Assembly: GCA_004352715.1 (NCBI GenBank) | Contig: SCFE01000016.1 | Coordinates: 1,847,106-1,911,105 of the forward strand | Direction of reading: 5' to 3' | From: Hofstenia miamia | Lineage: Eukaryota > Xenacoelomorpha > Acoela | DNA: 64,000 nucleotides | Shown: positions 51,883-63,384 of the stretch, piece by piece | How positions within the stretch are numbered: position 1 is the first letter of the stretch | How the letters are laid out: the number at the start of each line of letters is the position of its first letter | Made by a program: the position numbers and the translations under genes | The notes under the pieces: model-generated | Databases searched by the model: none | The model's input: the letters and a program-made list of their open reading frames with translations, nothing else | What the model was told of the DNA's origin: nothing

Positions 51883-52713
51883 CAGAGTTGCAAATGGGGG
51901 AAATTTTCGGCCCAAACCAAGACCCAGTCCGAGCCCAAACTAAGATCCAAAGAAAGCCCAATCCCAGTCTAAATAGAAAAGATACTTTTCAAGCCCACCC
52001 ACGTCCAAAACAATTATAAAAAATACTGGAGTAATGCATAAAATTTAAAACGTTATATTAAAAAAACTAGAAGTTCCAACGCCTTCAGCTTTCTGGACAA
52101 ACAAGACCCCGTGGAAGATCATAGTCAAACCGGTATGAGAGAAATCTCTCTCAGACTGAGACGATTGATACTCCCTGGGAACAACCTTTACTTTATTCAT
52201 GCTTGACTAACAAAATTTGATCGCTAATATATTGATTGGCGTTATCATTCAAAGTAATTAATCCTTGATCTTGTCCTACCACATTATTTGACATATGAAT
52301 AGTTGCTTAAAATCCGATGTAGAAGTTCTTCATGTCGGAGGTGGAATCGGGTTCGGATTTAGTTTTTAAAAGCAAACGGGTTGAGTTTGGGAGGAAAAAA
52401 ATTTTTCTTTTCATAATTATAATCGACATACCCATTTTAGTTAAACATGATAAAATAACTGTAAACAAGTTTTCTTGAGAAGATTAAAAGAACTCAGTGA
52501 CATTCATCTCTTTAATTGAACCAATTGCACTCTTCCTTGTTTATCACAAAATTTTAAGATTAAATCTATTGCGCTGTTCGGAATGGTGTATGAAGTAATT
52601 TTGAGATTAAACAAAACACATTATTGTAGTATTAATTTATTGAATATCACTCAAGTTCGTGTACTAAAAACTTGCTCAGGATTTCCGACACAAGTACAGC
52701 ACTTGCAACTCTG
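51883..52713. mobile_element. Probable non-autonomous hAT-type element
   Basis: The 11 bp sequence CAGAGTTGCAA at 51883-51893 is repeated perfectly in inverted orientation at 52703-52713, enclosing 831 bp. CAGAGTTGCAA is typical of hAT ends. The 8 bp flanks (GTGCGTAT and GTCCATTT) match at five of eight positions, so any target duplication has decayed. The left subterminal zone (about 51903-52015) carries repeated GCCCAA/AGCCC motifs, and the right (52325-52395) carries the G-rich counterparts (TCGGGTTCGGATTTAG). No coding remnant was recognised. Confidence 0.5.
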
Positions 52714-55700
52714 GTCCATTTATGTCTCATAAGAGTTGTTTTCTATATTAAAATAGCATTTTTAGACTTATAATTGCATACCATTTTTAAGGACCTTGTA
52801 TATTAAAATTTGTAATGGGGAAGGAATTATGCTTTTAAATACAACCATGTAAAAACTTCACTGTACTGTTGTTTAAGCGAAACTTTGATGTTCAAAGAAT
52901 TACCTCATTTGCTTGTTAATACAGAAGTTTCGACGCACTTCTTTTCATTTAAATTTGTAATTTTATTGCACAATTGAGAAAAAATTCAAAAGATGAATGG
53001 TTTTCCGAAATTTAATTGTATGTACATTGTGATTTTCATCATTTCAATGGCTCATTTACAGAATTGGAAAGTGATTCGGGTTTCATATGATAAATAATGT
53101 GGCAGATTAATTCCTTTGATTGGAAGGTGCATTTTGATGATAATACTAACCACTTTTCAGCAAGAAATCCATAAATATGATTTTTAAACCTTACATAGGA
53201 TAATGTCAGGTTTCTTACTACTTACGTATTTTAAAATAAATACAATAGAAATATTTAACGCTTGATTTATAACCGAATTTAGTAGCATATAATTTTGTTA
53301 GGCAAACATGAATAAAGGATGGATGTTTCCAGGGAGTACGAATCTTTTCCTTTTTATTGCTCTCCAGTTTAAAATGTTATTATTAAAAATAAATTAAAAA
53401 ACTCACATTAAGTCTACATACCAAAAATTGGCAAGTGGTACATATGTTAAAATAGTATGGATCCTCACACGTAAGACACTTTCCAATCAATTTCAAATTG
53501 GAAAGCTTAAAATACCTTGTTATTATTTAAAATCTATAACTACAGAAAACGCCCATAATTCGTAGAATGGTCTCAAATAGGTAATATAAGAAAACCAAAA
53601 AACAAAATTTGAGTTGATACAATTTAAAACCAACGTGAAATCACAATTATTAACTTCCTATTTGTTAGGAGATTAACAGCCATGGCTTAATCGTTTGAAT
53701 GAGGCTGATATGATTAGCATATAAAACTATTTAATAATATTCATTCACTTCGAATACTTGGAAGATTTACAAAACTGAGAACTAGCATTGCAAAATATAC
53801 AAATGAAATATTAATTAAGAAATAAAGTAAACAGAATGAAAAATTTAATATAATATTAGGCGATGTTCCCAGCAGAAGAAAATATGAAATGTAACTAAAT
53901 ACAAGTCAATATTTGCAAAATATTGCATGCAAACTTCTTGTTATGATGTAAAATGTTCAACATATGTGGCATGAGTAAGGGAAAAGAGCTAAGTGAATTA
54001 ATTTAGGTCAAAGTTTGGGCAAAAGCTTCCATTCTGACATTGGTGTAATTAGTTGCATTATATATTTATGAGCAAATTTAAATCTCAAACTCATATTCTA
54101 ACATGCTCACAAGTAAATTCTTAATTAATCGAATGAATTGAGCAGCAAGATTGGATATAGATTGAATAAATCCATGCGAATTTGAGGATATCCGATTATG
54201 CGGATTGGATGAAAACATGGCCTAATACAACAGTAGTAGGCCATGATGCAGATTAGAGAATGTCAATCTATCTTTACTGAGCAGTGAAAATAAATAATAA
54301 TAATAGAGGAAGAAATAAGGCTGAGAAAAAGCCTGAAGATAGTTTTTTTAGAAACCAGGAAGAAAATACGACTAATTTTAACAAGCATTGCTTGGATGTT
54401 ATTTTCCACTATCTTCCTTTTTTCTAGAAAATTCTAATAAACTAAGAATCAGCAATTTAGTTAACGTGTTGACAGCTATTAATCAATAAATTACACGAGC
54501 TTGACCGCACCCGAAAAAATCGGACCGAGTTAATTTTTAGCCCAACTGCATTTACACTAGCTATTTAAAAATTTTAAAATTTAGAGTTTCCACGCCATAG
54601 TGGAAACAAGAAAAACAAATTATTTGTTCCTAATTAGCATTTAGATACATTTTGCATGTAATTATAGAAATTTTCTATTGAATTAGACTCGTTCACATAC
54701 ACAATAAAAGCCACAGAAATCTTTGGAGAAGGACCTTTGAGGCAACAACACTGACTAGATTAAAAATTATGAAGCATTGTATACTCTAGATAGCCATTGT
54801 ATATTGTATTTTACTTATCAAAGTTTACTCAATCATTCTCGTCTGCTGATTTTGGTTATAGTATTTATTTGAAATTCAAGAAGTATTCTTTGATAAATGA
54901 CTGTAAAAGGGTTGTGCTTTGTTACAAAAAACAGTTGAAATATGTTCTGTTTAGAATCTGATAATAGAGGATAACGTAACCGGATATAGTTTTGGCTCAA
55001 ACACTATTTTATAGTTATGGCTTGAAAGTTTGCATCGTTTAAAATTTTCGAAACTTTAGTTGATAGGACTCCAATTTTTCACACCTAGTGTTGTTTGATT
55101 AAATAATAAATCATTAGATTCTAAAAAAATTTGGATTCAAGCTAAAGTAAATTACATGTATATACATTTTAGCAGATCTTTATACATACCTCTTTTAAAT
55201 AGCATTAGACGGCCAATTATGTGTGGTAAAAATGGGTAAATATGTAAGATAACGTGTGTGCTTTGTTCAAATATGTGACTAAAAACACTATTTGGAGATA
55301 AATATATTTTACATTTCGCCATTGTTCAATGCACAAATCACACGTTTACATAAGTTTGTTTCGGAAAGCGTTGTTTTGCGGTATATTAGAATAACCCCAA
55401 TTTTTCTGAATACTCCTCTGCATTGCAATTTTGGATAGGACAACTTTGGGCTAGTGCCAAATCCTCTGCAACCCAATTTGTCAAATGAAATATGGCAAAG
55501 TGGCCAAATATCTGATAAAACATGGGTTTGTAGATAAAAAAAGTTAAAATATGTGCTCACCTAATTGTTATCAAAATATGAGCAAAGTATGTGAACAAAT
55601 TGGCGTCTCTAAATACTATGAGGTATGAAGTAATATTTTGCTATGGTAGTGATCACATCTGATGAAATTTATTAATATTCTTTGTGTACATTGAATACAT

Positions 55701-56214
55701 ATGTTTTTCAATGTGCCATGAATTCCTTATTAGGTGCATTAATAATAAAAAACAACTATTTTTAAGGCGATTACTAGCTTCTTTGAAATGTCTGCTCTAA
55801 GGTTTTTACAGCATACCGAAATATTTGATGCAAACACGTTGGTCAAGTAAAATGGGATTTGATCGGATATTAAATTACGGATGCCTTTATCAAAATTAAT
55901 TTCCTGTAAAATTCAATTTTAAACTTGACGTGCGAATTCACTACTTTGTGTTCAAAAATTCAAAACGGTCTGTCATGTCTTTTCCAGCGAGATGATTTCA
56001 ATTCGAATCATAAAACAGACCGCATTCTTTTAACTTTCATAGATGTTAAAGAACAAACCGGCTTTCTAAACGTGCGAAACATTTAATATTGAATAGAGTG
56101 CATAAAACAAATTTAACAAAAATATACAAATAATTTTATCGTTAGATAATGTAGTAGTATCAGAACAAGTAGGAAAGTATTAATTTTTATTAAATATGTT
56201 AATATATTTTTTAC

Positions 56215-56218
<4 letters not shown>

Positions 56219-56250
<32 letters not shown>
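56219..56250. repeat. (TA)n microsatellite
   Basis: 32 bp TA run next to the diverged dispersed repeat copy 2. Confidence 0.97.
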
Positions 56251-56257
<7 letters not shown>

Positions 56258-56280
56258 TACTTAAGAATAATTTAGGTTCT

Positions 56281-56436
56281 TTACATAAAGAACAAAGATA
56301 AAGAGCAATTGCTAAATGCGCAACTAATTTCGAATACATTAAAGATATTTTAAATGATGCATATTTATAATTTAACATTCACTAGAAGATCATGTAGTTT
56401 ATTGTAAATTAATGTTGTCGCAATTTTGTTCTGACG
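56281..56436. repeat. Diverged dispersed repeat, copy 2
   Basis: Related to 3413-3567, 53 kb away, in direct orientation and visibly diverged. Here a (TA)n tract lies just before it instead of after it. It is probably an old interspersed repeat family. Confidence 0.7.
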
Positions 56437-58501
56437 ATGATTTTTTAAAACCGAAAATGTCTAGTTATAACTGTACATTCAATTAATAAAATTAGAATAA
56501 TAATAGAAAAAATATTTAAATATTTACTGTGTATTTAAAATATTACAGAAAAATTGTCTGAATTAGACATGTAAACTAGCGCTTTCAAAAATTTCTAATA
56601 GTTATCCGGCATACAATTTATTAATTAAAAAGAGCTTTGAAATATTTTAAATGAGTTATGAAGCAATAAATCACGAACGCGTCATTCACAGATTAAATAG
56701 TGAATCATCTTTCAATAAAAAAATATTAAACTAGGTTGAAACAATATAAGAAGGTTTTAATTTATATGAAAATTGTATTACAAATCACCATTATATATGT
56801 ATATATATATATGTAAAATAACAAAATTATACACTAAAATGCAGTCCTAATATCTGCTTATTTTGTCAAGGAAGTTAATTTAAATTTTAGGGGAATAATG
56901 AGAAAAATATCATTTTGCCATCAGAATAGTTTTTTATAAGATCTTGACGTGAAGACATCTTATTGCTATTAAGATAGGTGACTTCTGAAATTTATGTTGT
57001 TTTTACCATGGCATAATTATTAATGTTTCTTTGGTAACAATACAAATATTTTCGGTTGTCCTTAAGTATATTTCAAATTCATATAGTAGATACATTGATT
57101 TCTATTAGAGTTAAATACTAACTATATGTTTTTTTTATATAAATTGACAAAAAACCCACAGCTAGGTCAAATACATTAGGATGAAATGTTGCAGTGTAAA
57201 GATATTCAATGGAAAACTTTCTAACTGCTCATAACTTTCAATGATCTTATAGATTATAGAATGATTTATAGTCTAAAGCTAATGTGATAGCGATATTATT
57301 TTTCGCTCCAACTATTAAGAAATTCAAACACATCCGCTTAAATAATGAAATGCAATAACTTATCACAAATTAAATATTATATTATAAGCATTGTCGCAAT
57401 TTGAAAATATTGCTATTAGAAGCATCCTGGTTTATAGGCACAGTGCAAAGTCTAACACAGCTGTTTAAAAAATTACAAAATTTTGCATCACTATAAAATT
57501 GTTTAATCCAAGCAGATAATTTATTTATTAAACAATGTTCTAATAATTTAAGAACTTCATATTTGAGAGAGAAAGTAAACAGTTTGAGGTGATTAAGTTA
57601 AACATAAAAGTTCTTAGATTAAAAGTGAACATCCACATGAACATCCTAACCTTGAACTGAAAGTTAAAAATTATTTATCCTAGATATTGTTAAAAAAATT
57701 TTAATTTTCAGTGAACGATTTTTATTATATACATAATAAAATTTAAATAACCTAAGAAAATATCAAATTTTTAGTTAATTTAACCGATTTTTAAAGCTAA
57801 AAAAATTATATTTATTTAAAAAATTAGCAATACTGCTATTATGCGTTTCAAAAGATCCAATCATATTTTTAGTTTTGCTTTACTAAAAAAGCGCAATCGT
57901 AAAATTTATTCCTAGCTTCACTGTCCATTACCATTTTCGTGTTTAATTAATGAACAGACTGTTCCATTCGATATCAATTTGTAATGATAACAAAAGAGGA
58001 ATAGAAATAAATGGTGAATTCAATGTTGTATTTAGTTGGTTACATCAATTACTAAATATAATGGAGCAGTCAACTGCTCGAGAGATATACCTCACATTTT
58101 ACTGGTTGTAGGTAAAAGTAGTTCTGATTACTTAATCAAAATTGATTTCGTAGGTTTACACTAGTAATAGATTGGCTTTATAAAAATCAATTAGATAAGC
58201 AAGTATACTAAGTTTTTATTACAAATTAAATTTCCAGCAGAATCGATAAAACTTACTTCAAAGATATGTTTTTAGCGCATATTGTTTGTATTCTGACGTT
58301 TTTTGCAATCGTAAATGAAATATTGCTGTAGCAAGTAAATATTAAGAAATATTTAATAGCAGAAAGTTGATTATATTGGCCAATAAAATTGTATTAAAGT
58401 ATAGAACTACACATAGGTTTCATTCCGAGAAAAAGCTCCGCTACCTTTTCTCGGTATTTCAGATAATATAAAATTTAAAGGGTGATTTTTAATAATGGGA
58501 C

Positions 58502-59055
58502 CAAGGCCTACTGTAATCACGGTCTGGCGATTTGCAGTAAAATTAACAAAAATGAGGCCGCAAACACACTTCAGCACAGACTAACATTTAATACAGCAAA
58601 TCACTTTAAGTAACCAAATCAAAAAAATCACATCTAAGTACTTTTTAAAGCGCTTTGATTTCTTGACAATTGTAAAAACCACCATCAAATATAATGAAGC
58701 CATTAACAATAAATAATCTTTTTTTGCATAAAAAATTTATGATTTGACGACATGAAAACCAGCGAATATAAATCTATACAAGTCAAAATGTAAATTTAAC
58801 CTTCATACCTTGAAATGAAATATTTCTAGAAATTAAATTAAATTCATTGCCTTTGAAACCATTTAATTGGTTAGTGAACGTTTTTTTGTAGGAAAGGAAA
58901 TGCAGTGGTTGTAGCTCCCCAAATTTGAAGTAAATTTTTGCTATTATTTGCATTGCATATTCGGACAACATTTTACTAATTACATACTCGCAACAGTATT
59001 TATTTCTACTTTTTTTGTACTGCAAATCGCCAGGCCGTGATTATAGTAGGCCTTG
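58502..59055. mobile_element. MITE with 38 bp terminal inverted repeats, hAT-like
   Basis: A 554 bp element has terminal inverted repeats at 58502-58539 and 59018-59055. They begin CAAGGCCTACT and end GGCGATTTGCAGTA, with 36 of 38 positions identical. An 8 bp direct repeat ATGGGACC flanks it at 58495-58502 and 59056-59063; the first copy overlaps the first C of the left repeat by one base, so the true duplication may be 7 bp or one base was lost. The CA(A)GG start and the 7-8 bp duplication fit a hAT-derived MITE. The interior is AT-rich and no transposase motif was seen in it. Confidence 0.88.
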
Positions 59056-59063
59056 ATGGGACC

Positions 59064-62000
59064 TAAATTATTGAATTGATTTTAACCCTATTTTTATTGG
59101 GGGTGCAAAATTGATTCACCACCCACAAATTTTAAAATCAAAATTGTGATTAGCATAAGGCTTATGGCAAATCTTCATTGCAAAAAATTTAGTTTTATTC
59201 ATTTATTGAAAAAATTATATAAATATCTTTGTCACAAAAAATAAATAGAAATTTTGTCAGATTGTAGTTCTAACATATGTTTATACTGAAGTTTTTTTTA
59301 TCATATTTAGCTTGTTTTATACCCATAATGCATTTTTTGTTAAAGTTTGGGTAGCATAGAAAATAAAACTGCTATGCAATGCAATTTCTATAACAGGTAA
59401 AACAAATTGCATTGATTCATTGTATCTATATGATCTTATAGGAAATGACATATTTTGCTGACCTCGTGTTGAAAAATGTTGATTTCAACAAAGAATACTA
59501 AAAATATTCAGTATCAATGTGTATTTAACATTCTATATTAAGAGAATCTACCTCCCGAATTTTTAAGGAATTGGACCATTACTACTGAAAATAAGTAGGG
59601 GTACAATTTGCACCCCTCCAATTAAACACACGTATGTTAGAAATCCCAATATCCCTATAAAATACGGTTAGAGAACAAAATATTAAGAAAATCCTAAAAA
59701 CATGTTAGTATTATTTAGTTAATTTTTAAATAAAACATTTTTTCATGTGGTTCCCTTCTGAATGCAAGCTATAGTTGTCCCAATTTCACAAACTGCCAAT
59801 CATTGCACTGGTGAGATCTGGTTCAAGTTGCTGAATTTATATTTGGGTGGCTGTCTTGAGTTAGTTTGCATTTATTGGTCTTTAGCAGTAAAATATTCCT
59901 CTTAGATAACTTTTTTTATTATTTTTTACAATTTTTTATCAACTTCACCTGAGAAGTTATGAGCAATTTACAAAATAAGGTCCAGTTCCTGTTATTATTC
60001 AAGAAGTCAATGCATGCAAACGTATTGTATTTTAAGAGTAATTTAATATAACTAGATTTTTTTGTGGTTTGTTCTTCAAAATCCATCTGATATATAAGGA
60101 GTTATTAAAAAAATTCTTAGGTCTCATATTCAAAATCACACTGGATTTCAAGTTATTGCAAAATGGTATTCGATTATGGTAAGTGTGAATATGGAAAACG
60201 TTTTTGAAAAAAGACTTTTAATATGAGTCATCAAAAACGTTAAACCAATCTTCTATTTGTAGGTTTAAGTTTGTCAATATCATACAATCATACATTTACC
60301 GATTCTTTAATCATAGCACTATTTTTTACAGTATTGAAATTTTTCCCACTGTGCCATTAATGGTCCAACGATGAATCCATCAATGAGCCAATAATGAAGC
60401 TGAATTTTATATATTATATATTAAATACAAAATCCAATATTAAATATTTTGATTTGACAATATTCTATTAAAATAAAACAGACATTTGTTTTTCATACTA
60501 TCATTTATTTTAATATTAAATTTCATTCAATGTTTATAACTTAAAAATTTTTTTCTGAAATTAATTAAATTTAGTAGAAACTACTTCATTGTTGGCTCAG
60601 TGTTTCCTATGTGATTGGGCCATTAATGTCCCAACAGCCAAATTCTAATAAATTCCACAAATGGAAACACGAATGGGCCATCAATTACCTATGAATCCTT
60701 GTTGCATGGGGAGATATTTTTTGGTAAAACTATCCAAAGAATAGTGGAAGTTTGAGATATTTGTATTTCTACTGCTCAAATATATCGGTTTATTATGAAC
60801 ACTTTAACTGATTTACAAAACGGCTTAAGTCTGGTGAAGTTGAAGGTTAAAAATAGGAAGGGCGTTCAGATGATATTTACTAAATAATGAAGACACTCAA
60901 TATATAGTGATATTGCTAAAGGGATCACATTTGAATGTTGATTGGCGATACTATTATCATACTTTGACATTGTGGATCACACTTGGTGTAAAATTAAGAG
61001 CAACGTAAACAAGTCAAATCAGAGTCTCAAATGTTATTAGATAACGGTTTGGGTGAACAAAGCTTGTACTTTTTGGACAATCTAATTGAAAAAAAAAGAG
61101 ATGAACATCTAGAACCATTTACAAAGCTATTTTAAAAATCAGGGATCTTATTTGATTACATCAACTATTTTAATGAGGAGTTTTTTTTCCTTTTTCATTT
61201 CAAAATGCAGTAGAGCAATCTCTTCATCAAAATAGAGAAATAACTTTCTAATTTTGAAAAAAATTTTAAAGCTTTTAAAAAAAATTCAACGTTGGGTTTT
61301 TGATATCGCTTAATGGGAAGACTCAATATTACATTTAAAAAACATATGTTCAGGTAATACATTAATATTCACTGTAATATAGCTATTGAAAAAATGATAT
61401 TAAAAACAGAAAGGTTTGGTTGAATACCTGTTTAATTGAAGTAAGAATATGAAACAAGGTTTCAAGTACTCTAGTAACTAACATCTAAAATTTGAAACAG
61501 CTGTTCCTTTGAATTGCATGAGACAATGTGTTTTCTTCAATAACAGAAATAAATTAAACCAATCACTTCAATTATTCAGCAGCCCAGTTTCCTATGACTG
61601 ATAAGTAAATGATTAAATTTTCTCGCAGCAAATCTACACGAATTAATTAACCAATAATTGTATTAACCAAGCATTTGTAATTTGATTAAAAATAATAATC
61701 ACTTATCATGGGTAAGAATTGTGTACCATAAAGTTTATGGTGAGAGGAATTACATAATAGACAATTTTTAAAAACTTTATGTTATGAATTCTATTGCCTC
61801 TTTATAAATGAATTCACGTTTGTAATAAACAATTATTACAACATGCTCAATTAAGAAAATTGTTTTTGTAGTTTATAAGCAGCAATGAAATCGACAAAGT
61901 TAAAAATGTGGATACAAACCTTATTACTGTAATATTTTCAATTACTGTAATTCTATTTTACTTTGTTTACCTTATGCTTATTCAGTGCAAAAATTTATCA

Positions 62001-62526
62001 CTTGATTTATCCCAACAAACTTACTGTGCCTTAGAAGTCACAAATAGTTTTGTTCCCATTCTCATTCAATTTCCGGCCTATTAGGGATCCTGGAATTTCG
62101 ACACATCTATGTGTAAGTGTGTTTCTTCCTATACCTAGTGTTCAGATAGTAATGCGGTGTAAATTTTATTGACCATTTACTGAATGATTTTTAATCTTAT
62201 CATATTTCCTATATTGGCCTTTATTTTTACTATTTTGGCTTGTCAGTGAGATTCTATATGTCTATACTATATATTTTTGATCATGATCAGAAAAATATCA
62301 TTTTGGGCTATTATTCAGCTGTCGGCAAATTACACAAATCCATACCTAACTCTAAAAAGTGCCCAACATTAGAATAATGATAACATTTTTATAAAGGTAG
62401 TTTACTCCGCCCCCAACGCTTACGCATGTCAAAACTAAATAGAGTTCGCAATCATGTCATGTGCATTCATATAATAGAACTAACAAATGCAATTGAAATT
62501 CTATTTTTTCATTGCAAGAACACGCT
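59064..62526. other. Non-coding AT-rich DNA
   Basis: A short motif GCCATTAATG(G/T)(T/C)CCAAC recurs at about 60354 and 60620 in direct orientation. No genes are recognised. Confidence 0.65.
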
Positions 62527-62534
62527 GGTTCAAC

Positions 62535-63324
62535 CAAAGCTGGAAGCGGGTTGGGCTGGCCCGCGTGGGCTGACCTGGCCTATGTGGGCCATGCGCTGGG
62601 CCGGAAAAAAATATTGAAGGCGAGTTGCGGGCCGGGTCGGGTCAAAACTGAATTAATTGCGGGCTACAATTGTGTAATTAATGTTAGAAAACAGTTTATT
62701 TGGCTGTTGCGATCTTGCTTCTATCTTATCAATTGCAAATTTTTATAATGTATTTGATTCGCCTGCTCCTAAATCAGTTACAAATGTTGACACCGATAAT
62801 TGAAGAAGAACTCTCCAGATATCGTAAGCTCTTTGTTGAGAATATATATGATAATTCTCTCTTTTTCTGGGGAAACAACAAGCACGTGTTCGTATTACTA
62901 AGTGTCGTTGATTGAAAAACCTTGGTTATGACGGCTTCTTCCACTGAAAGCGGACAGCATTTTTCTATTACTGGTGATATTATTGTTGATAAACGTGATA
63001 GCTTGACTCCAGAAAATACTGATAAGTTAGTCGTCCTTAAGGGACTTTCGATTTGATATTTTTGTAAAGCACTTCTATATTAGTAGATTTTGATGTTATT
63101 TCTACACTTTCTATTTTCCTTTGTTACCAGTCTTTAGTAATAAACTGATAATTTGATTAAAGTAAGTGGGCTGAATGTGGACCAAAGGTGAAAAAATGTG
63201 GGTTGTGGGCTGGGCCGGGCAGATTTTTGGAAAACTACATGGGTTGCGGGATGGGTTGGGCCAAATTTTAAGAAAATACATGAGCTGCGGGCCGGGCTGG
63301 ACCAAAAATCCGCTTCCACCCTTG
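62535..63324 (+). mobile_element. Internally deleted hAT transposon with exact 8 bp target-site duplication
   Basis: The 790 bp element is bounded by terminal inverted repeats CAAAGCTGGAAGCGG (62535-62549) and, at the other end, CAAGGGTGGAAGCGG read on the minus strand (63324-63310), 13 of 15 identical. It is flanked by an identical 8 bp duplication GGTTCAAC at 62527-62534 and 63325-63332, the size expected for hAT elements. Subterminal zones on both sides are unusually GC-rich and full of GGGCCGGGC/GGGTTGGGC-type motifs, in strong contrast to the AT-rich surroundings. Between them is a remnant of a hAT transposase C-terminus on the plus strand. Most of the transposase is missing, so this is a non-autonomous deletion derivative. 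Confidence 0.9.
62772..63056 (+). pseudogene. Remnant of hAT transposase C-terminal dimerisation domain
   Basis: One reading frame runs from about 62772 to the TGA at 63054-63056, interrupted by an in-frame TGA at 62913-62915. The upstream part contains EEELSRYRKLF and FFWGNNKHVFVLLSV, matching the acidic-Tyr and W..N...F..L pattern at the start of hAT C-terminal domains. The downstream part reads ASSTESGQHFSITGDIIVDK then RDSLTPENTDKLVVLKGL, the A.S..SE..FS..G.I...R..L.P....LV.L pattern that ends the domain. The domain mediates dimerisation of hAT transposases. The usual Arg after Ser-Glu in the core is replaced (ESGQHFS). It lies inside the 790 bp hAT element, upstream domains are absent, and it cannot encode active protein. 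Confidence 0.85.
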
Positions 63325-63384
63325 GGTTCAACTACTAATGATATAGTCTCTCATATTCGTAATTACAAATTTGCCATAAAGCTA

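Larger units (their letters stand above)
52714..58494. other. Non-coding AT-rich DNA
   Basis: Only the diverged dispersed repeat, microsatellites and a transposon-end-like scrap near 54500-54535 (CACCCGAAAAAATCGGACCG) are noted. Confidence 0.65.

Noticed and set aside
62426-62748. Gly/Trp-rich plus-strand frames over the GC-rich zone
   Set aside because: They translate the subterminal GGGCCGGGC-type repeats of the hAT element. Not a gene.
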